The notes: generated by a model from the sequence alone, not told the origin. A stretch of 64,000 nucleotides of DNA from Maricaulis maris (GCF_036322705.1 NZ_AP027270.1:2605501-2669500), one strand, 5' to 3'; positions 43,487 to 52,705 are shown, counted from the first letter of the stretch. A program made the numbers and translations.

Positions 43487-44049
43487 GGCGCGGACGGATC
43501 GAGGGACTGGGTAAACTTGGCAAAGGCCATCAGGCCTTCCGGCCAGGGCCCGTGACCACTCTCCGGTTCGAAATGCCCCGCCTCGCCGGCATTGCCGAAC
43601 CGGACATCCCAGGCGCTTGCCCAAGTCTCGGCCTTGGCAATGTCGCAGGTCGGGTCATTGGAACTGGCGAGCATCAAACCAGGGAAACCCAGCGGTTCAA
43701 GCGGGACCGGCGCAAAGCCGTGATCGCCATATGTGTCGGCGAGGGCGGGTCGCTCCCAATCAGAGGTCCCGACGAGGAAGGCGCCTGCGACCTTGCCGAC
43801 CAGGGCCGGCGCGGCATGGGCAACGGTCAGCACGCCGACGGAGTGTGCGACGAGAATGACCGGTTTTTCGGCCAGATTGACCGCCTCTATCAGGCGCTGC
43901 GTCCAGGCCTCGCGCTGCGGGTGCTCCCAATCATCCTGCTCGACCCGGCGCGCGGTGGACATCTTGTCCTGCCAGCGGCTCTGCCAGTGGAAGGCCGAGG
44001 CATTGCCAAGCCCCGGAATGATCAGAATTTCGCTGTCCTTGATTTTCAT
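43483..44049 (-). CDS. RBBP9/YdeN-family alpha/beta hydrolase
   Basis: A 188-residue serine hydrolase: ILIIPGLGNASAFHWQSRWQ at the N-terminus, nucleophile serine 70 in VAHSVGVLTV, the aspartate of SSNDPTCD and the histidine in GEAGHFEPESGHG form the catalytic triad. Small hydrolases of this family act as esterases or serine hydrolases of unknown physiological substrate. Coupled to mnmC through GTGA. Confidence 0.88.
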   Translation of the reverse strand: MKIKDSEILIIPGLGNASAFHWQSRWQDKMSTARRVEQDDWEHPQREAWTQRLIEAVNLAEKPVILVAHSVGVLTVAHAAPALVGKVAGAFLVGTSDWERPALADTYGDHGFAPVPLEPLGFPGLMLASSNDPTCDIAKAETWASAWDVRFGNAGEAGHFEPESGHGPWPEGLMAFAKFTQSLDPSAP

Positions 44050-44106
44050 GTCGCCCTTCTAGACCCAAATCGCGTGGCTGCCAGCCCCGACATGGTGAGC
44101 GATCAC

Positions 44107-44143
44107 ACAAAAACAAAGGCGCGGGATCTTTCGACCCCGCGCC
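44107..44143 (-). terminator. Intrinsic terminator of motA
   Basis: On the minus strand GGCGCGGGGTC and GATCCCGCGCC pair around GAAA (one mismatch near the loop) and are followed by TTTGTTTTTG. It lies about 30 bp past the motA stop. Confidence 0.85.
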
Positions 44144-44170
44144 CGCAACCCGGATGGTGTCTTTTCTGGA

Positions 44171-45043
44171 TCAGGCCGCTTCGGCGGGAATAGCGTCCAG
44201 CGCCGTTTCCAGCTCCGCAAAGCTGGGCTGCATCTTGGAGGGCACACCGCCGCGACCAATCTCGACCGAGATCTGGGCAGCATTGCCATGCAGGTGCGCG
44301 ACCAGCACGTCCTGGATGATCTTGTAGAAGGAATGTTCCTCGTCATAGACGGCCTGCATGTAGGCCGCAAAGGGGCCGATGAAGCCATAGGCGATGAACA
44401 CGCCGAGGAAGGTCCCGACCAGCGCGCCGCCGATATACTGGCCCAGCACGGCTGGCGGGCTTTCGATCGCGCCCATCGTCTTGATCACGCCCAGCACGGC
44501 GGCGACAATGCCCAGGGCGGGAAGGCCATCGGCCATTGTCTGCATGGCGTGGGCCGGATCAGCCGCCTCGTGGTGGTGCTTCTCGAGCTGCTTTTCCATG
44601 GCGTCTTCGACCTGGTGCGGATCTTCCAGGTTCATCGTCATCATGCGCAGCGTGTCGCAAATGAAGTCGATCGCAAAATGGTCCTTCATGATGCGGGGAT
44701 AACGCGTGAAGATCGAGCTTTCCTTGGGATTCTCGATATGGCTCTCGAGCGCGATCACGCCCTTTGTCTTCATCGTTTTTGTTAGCAGAAACAACAAGGA
44801 CAAGAGGTCTGTGTAATCCTGCCCCTTCCATTTGGGGCCGGTGAAGACCTTCGAGATGTCACCCAGCGTCTTGATGACCGTTTTGGGCTTGTTGCCGATC
44901 AGGAAAGCCCCGACTGCGGCACCGCCGATCATCATCATCTCGAAAGGCAAGGCCTTGAGGATCACATCGAAATGCCCGCCGGCGAGCGAGAAACCGCCGA
45001 ACACCATCACGAAAACGACGACAATGCCGATAATCTGAAACAT
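44171..45043 (-). CDS. motA: Flagellar motor stator protein MotA
   Basis: Proton-channel stator subunit that powers flagellar rotation with MotB. The 290-residue protein has four hydrophobic helices (near 1-20, 30-50, 170-190, 200-225), a large cytoplasmic loop with RYPRIMKDHFAIDFICDTLRMM, and the GIVAAVLGVIKTMG ... GQYIGGALVGTFLGVFIAYG channel region. motB is not adjacent, as in other alphaproteobacteria where motA and motB are separate. The leader contains a dyad CCGGTT-G-AACCGG at 45118-45130. Confidence 0.95.
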   Translation of the reverse strand: MFQIIGIVVVFVMVFGGFSLAGGHFDVILKALPFEMMMIGGAAVGAFLIGNKPKTVIKTLGDISKVFTGPKWKGQDYTDLLSLLFLLTKTMKTKGVIALESHIENPKESSIFTRYPRIMKDHFAIDFICDTLRMMTMNLEDPHQVEDAMEKQLEKHHHEAADPAHAMQTMADGLPALGIVAAVLGVIKTMGAIESPPAVLGQYIGGALVGTFLGVFIAYGFIGPFAAYMQAVYDEEHSFYKIIQDVLVAHLHGNAAQISVEIGRGGVPSKMQPSFAELETALDAIPAEAA

Positions 45044-45117
45044 CTAACCGTCCACCACATCTGCCGGGCGGTTTTTCCACCCGATTTGAGCGCACTATGG
45101 CGCGGTAAGCTTAATGT

Positions 45118-45130
45118 CCGGTTGAACCGG
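45118..45130. promoter_or_regulatory. Dyad in the motA / MFS intergenic region
   Basis: Perfect 6-bp arms CCGGTT and AACCGG around one G, 75 bp upstream of motA and 100 bp upstream of the divergent MFS gene. A candidate operator only; no regulator is known to me for it. Confidence 0.3.
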
Positions 45131-45230
45131 CGTTAGATGGCTGTTTACCGGTGGCGCTCGGCAAAATCGGATAGCGGCCAGTCCCTTTTGATGTTGGACG
45201 GTCTGCCAGACGCGGGCTAGGTGTGAGTCC

Positions 45231-46505
45231 ATGACACCACCCTATGATGCTTCCAACCCGTCCAGCCAGACCGAGCGCCGCGGTGCGTTCCGCCTGCTTT
45301 TCCTGTGCCTGATGGCGACCGGGATCGGCAACAACATGCTGTTTGCCATCCTGCCGCCGCTGGCGCGCGGCCTGGCCGTACCGGAATACTGGGTCGGCGC
45401 GATCTACACCGTGTCCGCTGTTCTTTTCATGACCATGACCCCGATCTGGGGCGCCCTTTCGGACCGCCGCGGACGCAAGCCCTTCATCGTCTTCGGCCTC
45501 TCGGCCTTTGCCTGCTCGACCCTGATTTTCGCGGCCGCGGCCTGGGCTGGCGAGAGCGGCTGGGTGCCGCCCCTGGCAGCCATCTTCGCCATGGCACTGG
45601 CACGCTCGCTTTTCGGCTCACTCGGCTCGGCGACCAATCCCGCTGCCCAGGCCTATGTCGCCGACCGCACCTCGCCGGCCGAACGGACCGAGGCCCTGGC
45701 CGGACTGACCGCCGCCTTCGGCATGGGCGCCGTGATCGGACCAACCCTGGCGGCAACGCTGGTCGAACTCGTCGGGGTGCCGATCTTCATGGTGATCATC
45801 TCGGCCACGGTCGCGCTCGGCGCGGTCGCCGTCTGGTACAAGCTGCCGGAGCAATCACCGCCCAAGCAGCAGAACCGGCCCATCAATCCGTTCAAGCAGT
45901 TTGCCTTTGCCGCAGATCCACGCATCGCGCCCTTTGTCGGCTATGGCGGGGTGACCTGGATCGTCCAGTCGCTGAGCCTGTCGACCCTCGCCTTCTTCAT
46001 CATGGATTCCCTCGGCCTCGACGAGCGTGACGGGTTGCAGATGTCCGCCATCGCGCTGGCCGCGGGCGCCGGAGCCCTGATTGTCGCCCAGCTGGTCGTC
46101 ATCCCGGCGCTCAAGGCGAGCGCCCGCGTGCTGATGTCGCTCGGCGCCCTGATCACGGTCGCCGGCTTCGGTCTGATGATCATCGCCCCGAATTATGCCG
46201 GCATCGTCACCGCCTACATCCTGATCAGCTTCGCATTCGGACTGTCACGCTCGGGCTTTGTCGGCGGCGCATCCATCGCGGTTGAACCCGAGGAACAGGG
46301 ACGTGTGGCCGGTCTGACCACAGCCACGGCCGGCCTCGGCTTCATCATCGGGCCGGTTGGCGGTCTCTTCATGTACAACCAGCTGGGCCACGTCGTGCCT
46401 TATTACGTCGCCGCGGTCCTGAGCCTCATCGCCCTGGTCATCGCCTGGTATCATCCGGGCATCCGGCGCGCTGTCGAGGTTGTCGAGGTCGAGCCGGACG
46501 TCTGA
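45231..46505 (+). CDS. MFS transporter, TetA-like drug efflux type
   Basis: A 424-residue, twelve-helix major facilitator protein with motif A as GALSDRRGRKPFIVFG between helices 2 and 3 and a helix 5 GAVIGPTLAATL motif C-like sequence, which mark proton-coupled drug exporters of the DHA1 group. The substrate is unknown. Divergent from motA and convergent with the transglycosylase gene, whose stop is immediately adjacent. Confidence 0.88.
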   Translation: MTPPYDASNPSSQTERRGAFRLLFLCLMATGIGNNMLFAILPPLARGLAVPEYWVGAIYTVSAVLFMTMTPIWGALSDRRGRKPFIVFGLSAFACSTLIFAAAAWAGESGWVPPLAAIFAMALARSLFGSLGSATNPAAQAYVADRTSPAERTEALAGLTAAFGMGAVIGPTLAATLVELVGVPIFMVIISATVALGAVAVWYKLPEQSPPKQQNRPINPFKQFAFAADPRIAPFVGYGGVTWIVQSLSLSTLAFFIMDSLGLDERDGLQMSAIALAAGAGALIVAQLVVIPALKASARVLMSLGALITVAGFGLMIIAPNYAGIVTAYILISFAFGLSRSGFVGGASIAVEPEEQGRVAGLTTATAGLGFIIGPVGGLFMYNQLGHVVPYYVAAVLSLIALVIAWYHPGIRRAVEVVEVEPDV

Positions 46506-47723
46506 TCACTCAGCCCGGACCGCCTGCGCCGCCAGCACGGCCTCATACATCGCGCGTCCCAGATAGCCGTCGGCCGAATGACCATAGGCACGCTGGAAGT
46601 CGCGCAGGGCCGAGCGTGTGTTCGGACCGGCCATCCCGTCCGGCGTACCGCTGTCAAAGCCAAGCGCGTTGAGCGCCGCCTGGACCTCACGGGTCTGGCT
46701 GCGATTGATCGGCGGGTTATCTTCGGGCCAGGGACCGACCAGGGCCGGCTCACCGGCGATCCGGTCGGCCAGATGGGCCACGCCGATCGCGTAGGATGTC
46801 GAGTTGTTGTAGCGCTTGATGACCCGGAAATTGGGGAAGGTCAGAAAGCCCGGCCCCTGCCCGCCGGCCGGCAGTTCGAGCCGTGCCGCGCGCATCAGGT
46901 GATCAGCCTGCCAATCTCCGGCCGAGGGCGTCAGGCCGCGCATGGCCCATTCGCTGACGAGCCGCGACTGCCCAGGATCCCAGCTGGAAAAATCAAAATC
47001 GGCCGGGACCCGGACTTCCAGAATGGTCGGGCCTCCCTCGCGCCAGCCTTCGCGCGCCAGAAGATTGGCTGCCGAGGCCAGGGCATCACCAGGATCGGTC
47101 CAGATATTGCGGCGACCATCGCCGTCCCAGTCATGCGCGCGATCAAGATAGGTGGTCGGGATGAATTGCATCTGCCCCATCGCGCCAGCCCAGGAGCCGG
47201 TCAGCTGTTCGCGGGTCGCGTATCCCGACTCCAGCATTTCAGCGACAGCGATGAGCTGGGCCTCGGCCCAGCTGCGGCGACGGCCTTCCCAGGCCAGCGT
47301 GGCGAGCGCCTGAACGATGTCATTATTGCCCGGAATGGCGCCGTAGGAGCTTTCCAGCCCCCAGATGGCGATCAGGATTTCGGCACGCACGCCGAAATGA
47401 GCCGCGATCGCATCGACCTGGTTACGATTGTCCGCAAAGGCGCTGCGGCCATTGCTGATCCGAAGATCCGACGCGGCGATGTCGAGATAGGACCAGAGCG
47501 GCCTGACAAATTCCGGCTGACTGCGATCACTCTCGATGATCCGCATCTCCGGCTGCAGCCCGTCGAGCATGGCCGAGGCGGTCGTCTCCTCGACACCGGT
47601 TGCGATCAGGCGTCCGCGGAAATCTCCGAGCCAGTCGGCGAAACTCTCACCCTCGGGCTGGGCGAGCGCCGGGGTCGAGATCAGGGTAAAACTGGCAGCG
47701 AGTACAAGCAGTCGACGGATCAT
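46506..47723 (-). CDS. Lytic murein transglycosylase, MltB type
   Basis: Cleaves peptidoglycan glycan strands in the periplasm. The 405-residue protein has a signal peptide (LLVLAASFTLISTPALAQ), an SLT_2/MltB domain with catalytic glutamate 124 in IAIWGLESSYGAI, GSWAGAMGQMQFIPTTYL, DGDGRRNIW, NSTSYAIGV and a C-terminal peptidoglycan-binding domain at ~345-400 (REVQAALNALGFDSGTPDGMAGPNTRSAL). No lipobox. Its ATG overlaps the stop of the upstream DUF1194 gene, so it belongs to a three-gene coupled unit. Confidence 0.92.
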   Translation of the reverse strand: MIRRLLVLAASFTLISTPALAQPEGESFADWLGDFRGRLIATGVEETTASAMLDGLQPEMRIIESDRSQPEFVRPLWSYLDIAASDLRISNGRSAFADNRNQVDAIAAHFGVRAEILIAIWGLESSYGAIPGNNDIVQALATLAWEGRRRSWAEAQLIAVAEMLESGYATREQLTGSWAGAMGQMQFIPTTYLDRAHDWDGDGRRNIWTDPGDALASAANLLAREGWREGGPTILEVRVPADFDFSSWDPGQSRLVSEWAMRGLTPSAGDWQADHLMRAARLELPAGGQGPGFLTFPNFRVIKRYNNSTSYAIGVAHLADRIAGEPALVGPWPEDNPPINRSQTREVQAALNALGFDSGTPDGMAGPNTRSALRDFQRAYGHSADGYLGRAMYEAVLAAQAVRAE

Positions 47724-48520
47724 CCATTCCTCACATGCGGGGCCGGCTCGCGGAAAAGAAGGGGGTCGAGCCCGGCGATTTCGATAATAAGCTTGCGCCG
47801 AAGCGCGTCCACGAAATCATCATGCTCATTACTGGGCGAAATGAAGGCGCCCGGGCCGGCAATCACCTGATTTTCAAAATAGGCGCCGACATCGATGGAA
47901 ACCGAGGGCCGGAACGGATGCTGGCGACCGCCCGTTATGGGCAGGCCATTGACCGTGATCGACCCGGCTTCAGCCCGTTGACGCGCGGCGCTCAGGCTGG
48001 GCCCGGCATTTTGCGGCCCGTCACCGGAAATATCGATGACACGACGGACGCCCTCATAGGCGTTCTCGTCCATCAGCGTCATCGCACTGTCCATCGCGGC
48101 ACCGATCGCCGTCCGGCGACCCGAGATGAAGGGTGCGGTTGCGAGCGTCGCCGCGAAGACCTGCGCGTCTTCTTCCGTCTCGATCACCGTCCAGGGCGCG
48201 ACAACACGCTGGAAATCGGCATCCGCCCATTCAAGATAGACAACCGCGATACGCCCATAGCCACCGCTTTGGATCGCCGAGATGATATCGGGGTCGGCGA
48301 GCGCCGCGACATGACCCTCGCGCTGCCGGCGAGCTTCAGCCTCGTCGATCGAGGACGAGACATCGACCGCCAGGACCAGTTCGAGATCGACATATTCCCG
48401 ACCATCCGCCGTATATTCATGCGGACGCGGTTCGGCGATCCAGGGCGCCGGTTCACGATGCCCTCCGCCCAGCATCAGGCCGACAGCCATGGCCCCGACA
48501 AGCGGCAGGCCCCTGTTCAC
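47720..48520 (-). CDS. DUF1194 von Willebrand-like protein, downstream paralogue
   Basis: A 266-residue exported protein with a VWA-like fold of the DUF1194 family: LELVLAVDVSSSIDEAEARRQREG with metal-site DxSxS starting at Asp53, RTAIGAAMDSAM, RVIDISGDGPQNAG, and the C-terminal GPGAFISPSNEHDDFVDALRRKLIIEIAG. The hydrophobic N-terminus (PLVGAMAVGLMLGGG) is a probable signal or anchor. The start is GTG, overlapping the stop of its paralogue (GTGA); its own stop overlaps the transglycosylase start. The family has no assigned function that I know. Confidence 0.87.
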   Translation of the reverse strand: MNRGLPLVGAMAVGLMLGGGHREPAPWIAEPRPHEYTADGREYVDLELVLAVDVSSSIDEAEARRQREGHVAALADPDIISAIQSGGYGRIAVVYLEWADADFQRVVAPWTVIETEEDAQVFAATLATAPFISGRRTAIGAAMDSAMTLMDENAYEGVRRVIDISGDGPQNAGPSLSAARQRAEAGSITVNGLPITGGRQHPFRPSVSIDVGAYFENQVIAGPGAFISPSNEHDDFVDALRRKLIIEIAGLDPLLFREPAPHVRNG

Positions 48521-49293
48521 GGCGCGCGGCTCACTCGGTTGCCATATTCCGCGTCCACCTCACCGGGTGACGGCAGGGCCCCAGCGATCTCGATGATCAG
48601 CTTGCGCAGGATCGCCTCGCGGAATTCGGCCTCGGTGCGGGCCGGAAGCACGAAGGCGCCGGGCCCGGTGATCACATTGTCGCGGAAATAGTCATCCAGA
48701 TTGACTTCGACCGGACGGACCCAGCGACCACTGGCGGCCGAGATCACAGGCAGGCCGTTGACCACCACCTGCGCAGCATCCGCCATGGCCCGCGCCTGCT
48801 CGAGCGGCAGGCCCTGGTTCTGCGGGCCATCGCCGGAGATGTCGATGATCAGGCGCGGCGCGGTGTAATCATTGGTCTCGATCCGGTTGACCGCATCCGC
48901 CAACGCCGCCCCGATCGCGGTATAATGGCCACGCTCCAGTGGCGCCGACGCAACGCGAGACGCAAAGCCGAGCGCGTCCTCTTCCGACGCGATCACGGTC
49001 CAGTCGGCAGCGGCGCGCTGGAACCCGCTATCGGCCCACTCGACGTAGGTTACGGCGATCCGGCCCAGCGGCCCGCCCTGGATCGACCGGATCACGTCTT
49101 CGGATGCAAGCGCGGCGACATAGCCCTCGCGCTGGCGCCGGGCCTCTTCCTCGTCGACGGAATAGGAAATATCGACGGCGAGCACGAGCTCGACATCGAC
49201 GTCAATCGTGCCGGGCTGGGCCGCTGACGCAGCGGACGCAGCCACGAAAAAGGCCGCCAGAACGGCGGCACCCGTATTACCCAAGCCTGTCAT
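48517..49293 (-). CDS. DUF1194 von Willebrand-like protein, upstream paralogue
   Basis: A 258-residue exported paralogue of the next gene: signal peptide (GAAVLAAFFVAASAASAAQ), VELVLAVDISYSVDEEEARRQREGYVAAL with the DxSxS metal motif at Asp41, HYTAIGAALADAV, LIIDISGDGPQNQG and GPGAFVLPARTEAEFREAILRKLIIEIAG. The ATG at 49293 is chosen because it starts the signal peptide; the frame extends 28 codons further upstream. Two such copies in tandem with a peptidoglycan enzyme suggest a shared envelope role. Confidence 0.87.
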   Translation of the reverse strand: MTGLGNTGAAVLAAFFVAASAASAAQPGTIDVDVELVLAVDISYSVDEEEARRQREGYVAALASEDVIRSIQGGPLGRIAVTYVEWADSGFQRAAADWTVIASEEDALGFASRVASAPLERGHYTAIGAALADAVNRIETNDYTAPRLIIDISGDGPQNQGLPLEQARAMADAAQVVVNGLPVISAASGRWVRPVEVNLDDYFRDNVITGPGAFVLPARTEAEFREAILRKLIIEIAGALPSPGEVDAEYGNRVSRAP

Positions 49294-49393
49294 GGCGCGC
49301 ACACTATGGAGCGTGCCCGGCGCGGGCAACTTTCGAAGCTGTAAGGCGGCCATTCGGCAGTCGGGTGTTACCGCCAAACCTCATTTCCACGCC

Positions 49394-50566
49394 TCAGCCC
49401 CAGACCGCGTCATACAGGGCCACGATCTCGTCGGCGGTCGGAATGCGGGGATTATTTCCCGGCGAGCCGGAAGCGAGCGCCTGCTCGGCCATCAGCGGGC
49501 GCAATTGCTGCCAGCGCTCGGGCCGGATACCAAAGCCGGCGGGTGTCGGCACACCCAGTTCTGCATTGAGCGCCCGTAACTCATCCAGAAGAGCATCGTT
49601 GGCATGGGCGTCGCTGACGCCCTCTCCCGCCAAGCCCATGGCGCGGGCACAGTCGGCATAGCGGCGCGGGGCCGCCGGGATCGACCAAGTGGTCACGGCC
49701 GGCAGCAACATCGCGTTCGAAAGACCGTGGGGCACATGGAAGAAGGCGCCAATTGGCCGACTCATCCCGTGCACCAGGGCGACCGAGGCGTTGGAAAAGG
49801 CGATCCCACCGAAGCAGGCCCCGATCAGAAGCGCCTCTCGCGCCGCCCGGTCCTCGCTGTCATGGAAGGCCCGGCGCAGGTTGGGCGCGATCAGACGCAT
49901 CGCGGCCAACGCCTGTTGGTCGGAAAAAGGCGAGGCCTTGCGGCTGACATAGGCCTCGATGGCATGGGTCAGTGCGTCGATACCGGTATCCGCCGTGACG
50001 CGCTTGGGCAGTGACAGGGTCAGGTCCGGATCGAGAATTGCGGCGACCGGCATGAAGGCGAGCCCCATGCACAGCATCTTCTCGTCATTCTCCGGATCGG
50101 TAATCACGGTGACCCGGGTCGCTTCAGACCCCGTCCCGGCGGTGGTCGGAATGGCGATCACGGGTAGGCCCGGCTCATCGACGATGCGGGGCACCTTGTA
50201 GTCGCGCATCCGGCCGCCATGCGGTCCGAGCACGGCCAGCGCCTTGGCAGTATCGATCGCACTGCCGCCGCCGAGGGCGACCAGACCGTCATAGTCTCCA
50301 CCCTCCGCCCCGGCGCGCAGCACAGCCTCCGCCGCGATCACCGATGTTTCGGTCGGTTCCGGCTCGGTGTCGCCGAATGCGCCATACGCAACACCGGCAG
50401 CCGCCAGCGCCTCGAACAGCCGATCCGCATAGCCCAGCGTGATCATGGTCGGATCGGTGACGATCAAGGGTCGCGTGATACCGCAGCGCGTCAGCACATC
50501 GGCAATCTCACCCAGGGCGCCCGAGCCGGTGCGGATCAGGCGAGGCAGTACGATAGTCGCGGTCAT
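49394..50566 (-). CDS. Iron-containing alcohol dehydrogenase
   Basis: A 390-residue group III dehydrogenase: GGGSAIDTAKA for NAD binding, IPTTAGTGSEATRVTVI, metal ligands in DTGIDALTHAIEAYVS and HGMSRPIGAFFHVPHGLSNA. The physiological substrate is not deducible; related enzymes act on ethanol, lactaldehyde, 1,3-propanediol or 4-hydroxybutyrate. It follows the dienelactone hydrolase gene by 21 bp and may share its transcript. Confidence 0.92.
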   Translation of the reverse strand: MTATIVLPRLIRTGSGALGEIADVLTRCGITRPLIVTDPTMITLGYADRLFEALAAAGVAYGAFGDTEPEPTETSVIAAEAVLRAGAEGGDYDGLVALGGGSAIDTAKALAVLGPHGGRMRDYKVPRIVDEPGLPVIAIPTTAGTGSEATRVTVITDPENDEKMLCMGLAFMPVAAILDPDLTLSLPKRVTADTGIDALTHAIEAYVSRKASPFSDQQALAAMRLIAPNLRRAFHDSEDRAAREALLIGACFGGIAFSNASVALVHGMSRPIGAFFHVPHGLSNAMLLPAVTTWSIPAAPRRYADCARAMGLAGEGVSDAHANDALLDELRALNAELGVPTPAGFGIRPERWQQLRPLMAEQALASGSPGNNPRIPTADEIVALYDAVWG

Positions 50567-50587
50567 GCGCGCTCCGATCTTCGGCGA

Positions 50588-51472
50588 TCAACCGATATGG
50601 CGGTCGAACCAGTCCAGCGTCCGCGACCAGGCGAAGGTCGCAGCGGCCTCATCGTAGCGGGGCGTGGTGTCATTGTGAAAGCCGTGACTGGCACCCGGAT
50701 AGACATGCGCCTCATAGGTCTTGCCCGCAGCCTGCAGCGCGGCCTCGTAGGCGGGCCACCCGGCATTCACGCGATCATCATTGCCGGCATACTGCAGAAG
50801 CAGCGGGGCCTCGATGGCCGGGACATCCTCGCTTGCCGCCTGTCGGCCATAGAACGGGACCGAGCACGCCATCTCCGGATAGGCCACCGCGAGTGCATTG
50901 CACACGCCGCCGCCATAGCAGAAGCCGACCGCCCCGACCCGTCCGGTCGAGAGCGGGTGATCGACCAAGTGCTCAAAGCCGGCAAAGAAGTCGGCCAGCA
51001 GACGCTGCGGATCGAGCGCGCGCTGCATCACCCGACCGTCATCATCATTGCCGGGATAACCGCCGAGCGAGGTCAGCCCATCAGGGCCAAGCGCGAGATA
51101 GCCGGCCTTGGCACAGCGCCGCACGACGTCCTCGATATAAGGGTTGAGCCCGCGGTTCTCATGCACGACCAGGACCGCACCGAACGGTCCCGGACCGGTC
51201 GGCCGCGCCATCAGGCCACGGACCTCGCCATGCCCGTCGGGCGAGGCATAGCTGACGCGTTCCGTGATGATGTCCGGGTCGTCCGGTGCGACCTGCTGGG
51301 CGAGCGCATAGTCGGGCTGCAAGGCTTCGAGCAGGGCGGCGGCACTGACGCCCGCCAAAGTGAACTGGCCAGCCCGGCGCAGAAAATCGCGCTTGCTCAT
51401 CTTGCCGTGCACATAGCCATCGAACAGATCGAGAATGCGCGGATCAAAATCGGCTGCTGTCTTGCGTGTTAT
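50588..51472 (-). CDS. Dienelactone hydrolase family protein, possibly with an ATA start
   Basis: Secreted alpha/beta hydrolase with a cysteine nucleophile: VVHENRGLNPYIEDVVRR, GFCYGGGVCN (Cys in GxCxGG), the aspartate in YAGNDDRV and the histidine in GASHGFHNDTT. A Tat-like N-terminal segment SKRDFLRRAGQFTLAGVSAAALLEAL is present. The first standard start is a GTG at 51412, but the sequence upstream (ADFDPRILDLFDGYVHGK) looks like the conserved N-terminus of this family. It begins at an ATA codon (51472-51470) that has GGAGGGG seven bases before it. No ATG/GTG/TTG fits there. Translation may start at ATA, or at GTG with a shorter product. Confidence 0.82.
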   Translation of the reverse strand: MTRKTAADFDPRILDLFDGYVHGKMSKRDFLRRAGQFTLAGVSAAALLEALQPDYALAQQVAPDDPDIITERVSYASPDGHGEVRGLMARPTGPGPFGAVLVVHENRGLNPYIEDVVRRCAKAGYLALGPDGLTSLGGYPGNDDDGRVMQRALDPQRLLADFFAGFEHLVDHPLSTGRVGAVGFCYGGGVCNALAVAYPEMACSVPFYGRQAASEDVPAIEAPLLLQYAGNDDRVNAGWPAYEAALQAAGKTYEAHVYPGASHGFHNDTTPRYDEAAATFAWSRTLDWFDRHIG

Positions 51473-51651
51473 GTCTTCCCCTCCCCGGGCTTTGATGGGA
51501 GAGTAGACCGCAATGGCGCTGCGGCAATCATCCTGCGTCGGCGGGGCTGCACGATCTGCGGCTCAAGCACATCAGATACGTTGACAGGCCGCTTCGCCTC
51601 CAGTATCTCCCGCGCTCCGTTGAATTACGCTTGTAACGCGAAGGCCACACG

Positions 51652-51777
51652 ATGAAAGTCCGCAGCTCGATCAAGTCGCTGAAAAACCGTCACCGCGATT
51701 GCCAGGTCGTGAAGCGCCGTGGCCGTGTCTACGTGATCAACAAGACCGATCCGCGCTTCAAAGCGCGCGCCGGTTAG
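51652..51777 (+). CDS. rpmJ: 50S ribosomal protein L36
   Basis: A complete 41-codon gene: [17 protein letters not shown] then [23 protein letters not shown]. Highly basic. It has a single cysteine, so it is the form without the zinc-binding CCHC set, as is usual in alphaproteobacteria. The ATG at 51652 follows CGAAGG. It lies alone between the hydrolase and a HAD gene. Confidence 0.96.
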   Translation: MKVRSSIKSLKNRHRDCQVVKRRGRVYVINKTDPRFKARAG

Positions 51778-51881
51778 TCGACGCGTCGGCGCTGTCTTTT
51801 ACAGGCGCGCTTGCTTCCCAGCTTTTACGCCGCTTGCCCCGTGCATCGAAAGGTGCGCGGGTTTTGCGTTGAGGAGATGGC

Positions 51882-52496
51882 ATGACGACGAAAGCCGTTC
51901 TGTGGGATCTCGGCAATGTCCTCCTGGACTGGTCACCCGCCTATCTCTACGAGAAACTGTTCGCCACCGAGGCCGAGTGCCGGAACTTTCTCGACACGGT
52001 CTGTACGATGGAGTGGCATGCTGCGCATGATCGCGGCGTCTCCATGGCGGACAACCGCCTGCCTCTGATCGAGGCCTATCCGCACCTCGAAGACGCCATC
52101 CGCGCCTGGGAAAGCGGGTTCGAGCAGATGCTCAATGGCGCCATCGACGGCACGCCCGAGATCATGGACGCCCTCGCCGCAGCCGCCGTCCCGCAATACG
52201 CGCTGACCAATCTGCCTGCCGAATGGGTCGAACCGGTCAATCGGCTCTACCCGCAAATGCGCCACATGAAGGACGTGATCGTCTCGGCGCATGAGGGCGT
52301 GATCAAGCCGGATCCGAAGATTTACGCGATCGCCGACGCCCGCCTGCCCTACCGTCCGGAAGACGTCGTCTTTTTCGATGACCGGCAGGCCAATGTCGAC
52401 GCAGCGCGCGCCCATGGCTTTGACGCCGAGCTGTTTAACGGGCGTGAGGCCCTTGTCGCAGCGCTCGAAGCGCGTGGCTTGCCAGCCTCCGCCTGA
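51882..52496 (+). CDS. HAD-superfamily hydrolase
   Basis: A 204-residue HAD subfamily IA protein: VLWDLGNVLLDWSP with a near-canonical motif I (WDLGN, where the nucleophile is the aspartate and the second aspartate of DxD is asparagine), LTNLPAEW, KPDPKIYAIA and the acidic motif VVFFDDRQANVDAA. The DxGN variant of motif I is common in haloacid-dehalogenase and YihX-like phosphatases. The substrate is unknown. GAGGAG precedes the start. Confidence 0.88.
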   Translation: MTTKAVLWDLGNVLLDWSPAYLYEKLFATEAECRNFLDTVCTMEWHAAHDRGVSMADNRLPLIEAYPHLEDAIRAWESGFEQMLNGAIDGTPEIMDALAAAAVPQYALTNLPAEWVEPVNRLYPQMRHMKDVIVSAHEGVIKPDPKIYAIADARLPYRPEDVVFFDDRQANVDAARAHGFDAELFNGREALVAALEARGLPASA

Positions 52497-52705
52497 CCCC
52501 GCAAACCGGCGCTCCGGCTTTCCCCTTACGTCACCCGCGCCTGCGCCGCAGCGCCGCACCAAATGCTGCACCTGCGCACTATTCACATCGGCGGGTTTTG
52601 ATTTACATACATACCCAGTCATCGAAAGCGGATCGGACCCGGCACAAGACCGGGCCTCGCTTTTGTCCTGAATACGGTCGATACAAAGGCGCGAGGAGAG
52701 ACATC

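Noticed and set aside
46578-47870. 430-codon plus-strand frame opposite the transglycosylase
   Set aside because: Covers the MltB-like gene in antisense and spans its start; no domain signature.
52640-52680. CCCGG/CCGGG hairpin before the acyl-CoA dehydrogenase pair taken as a terminator
   Set aside because: The stem is only five base pairs and the T-run is interrupted; not strong enough to list.
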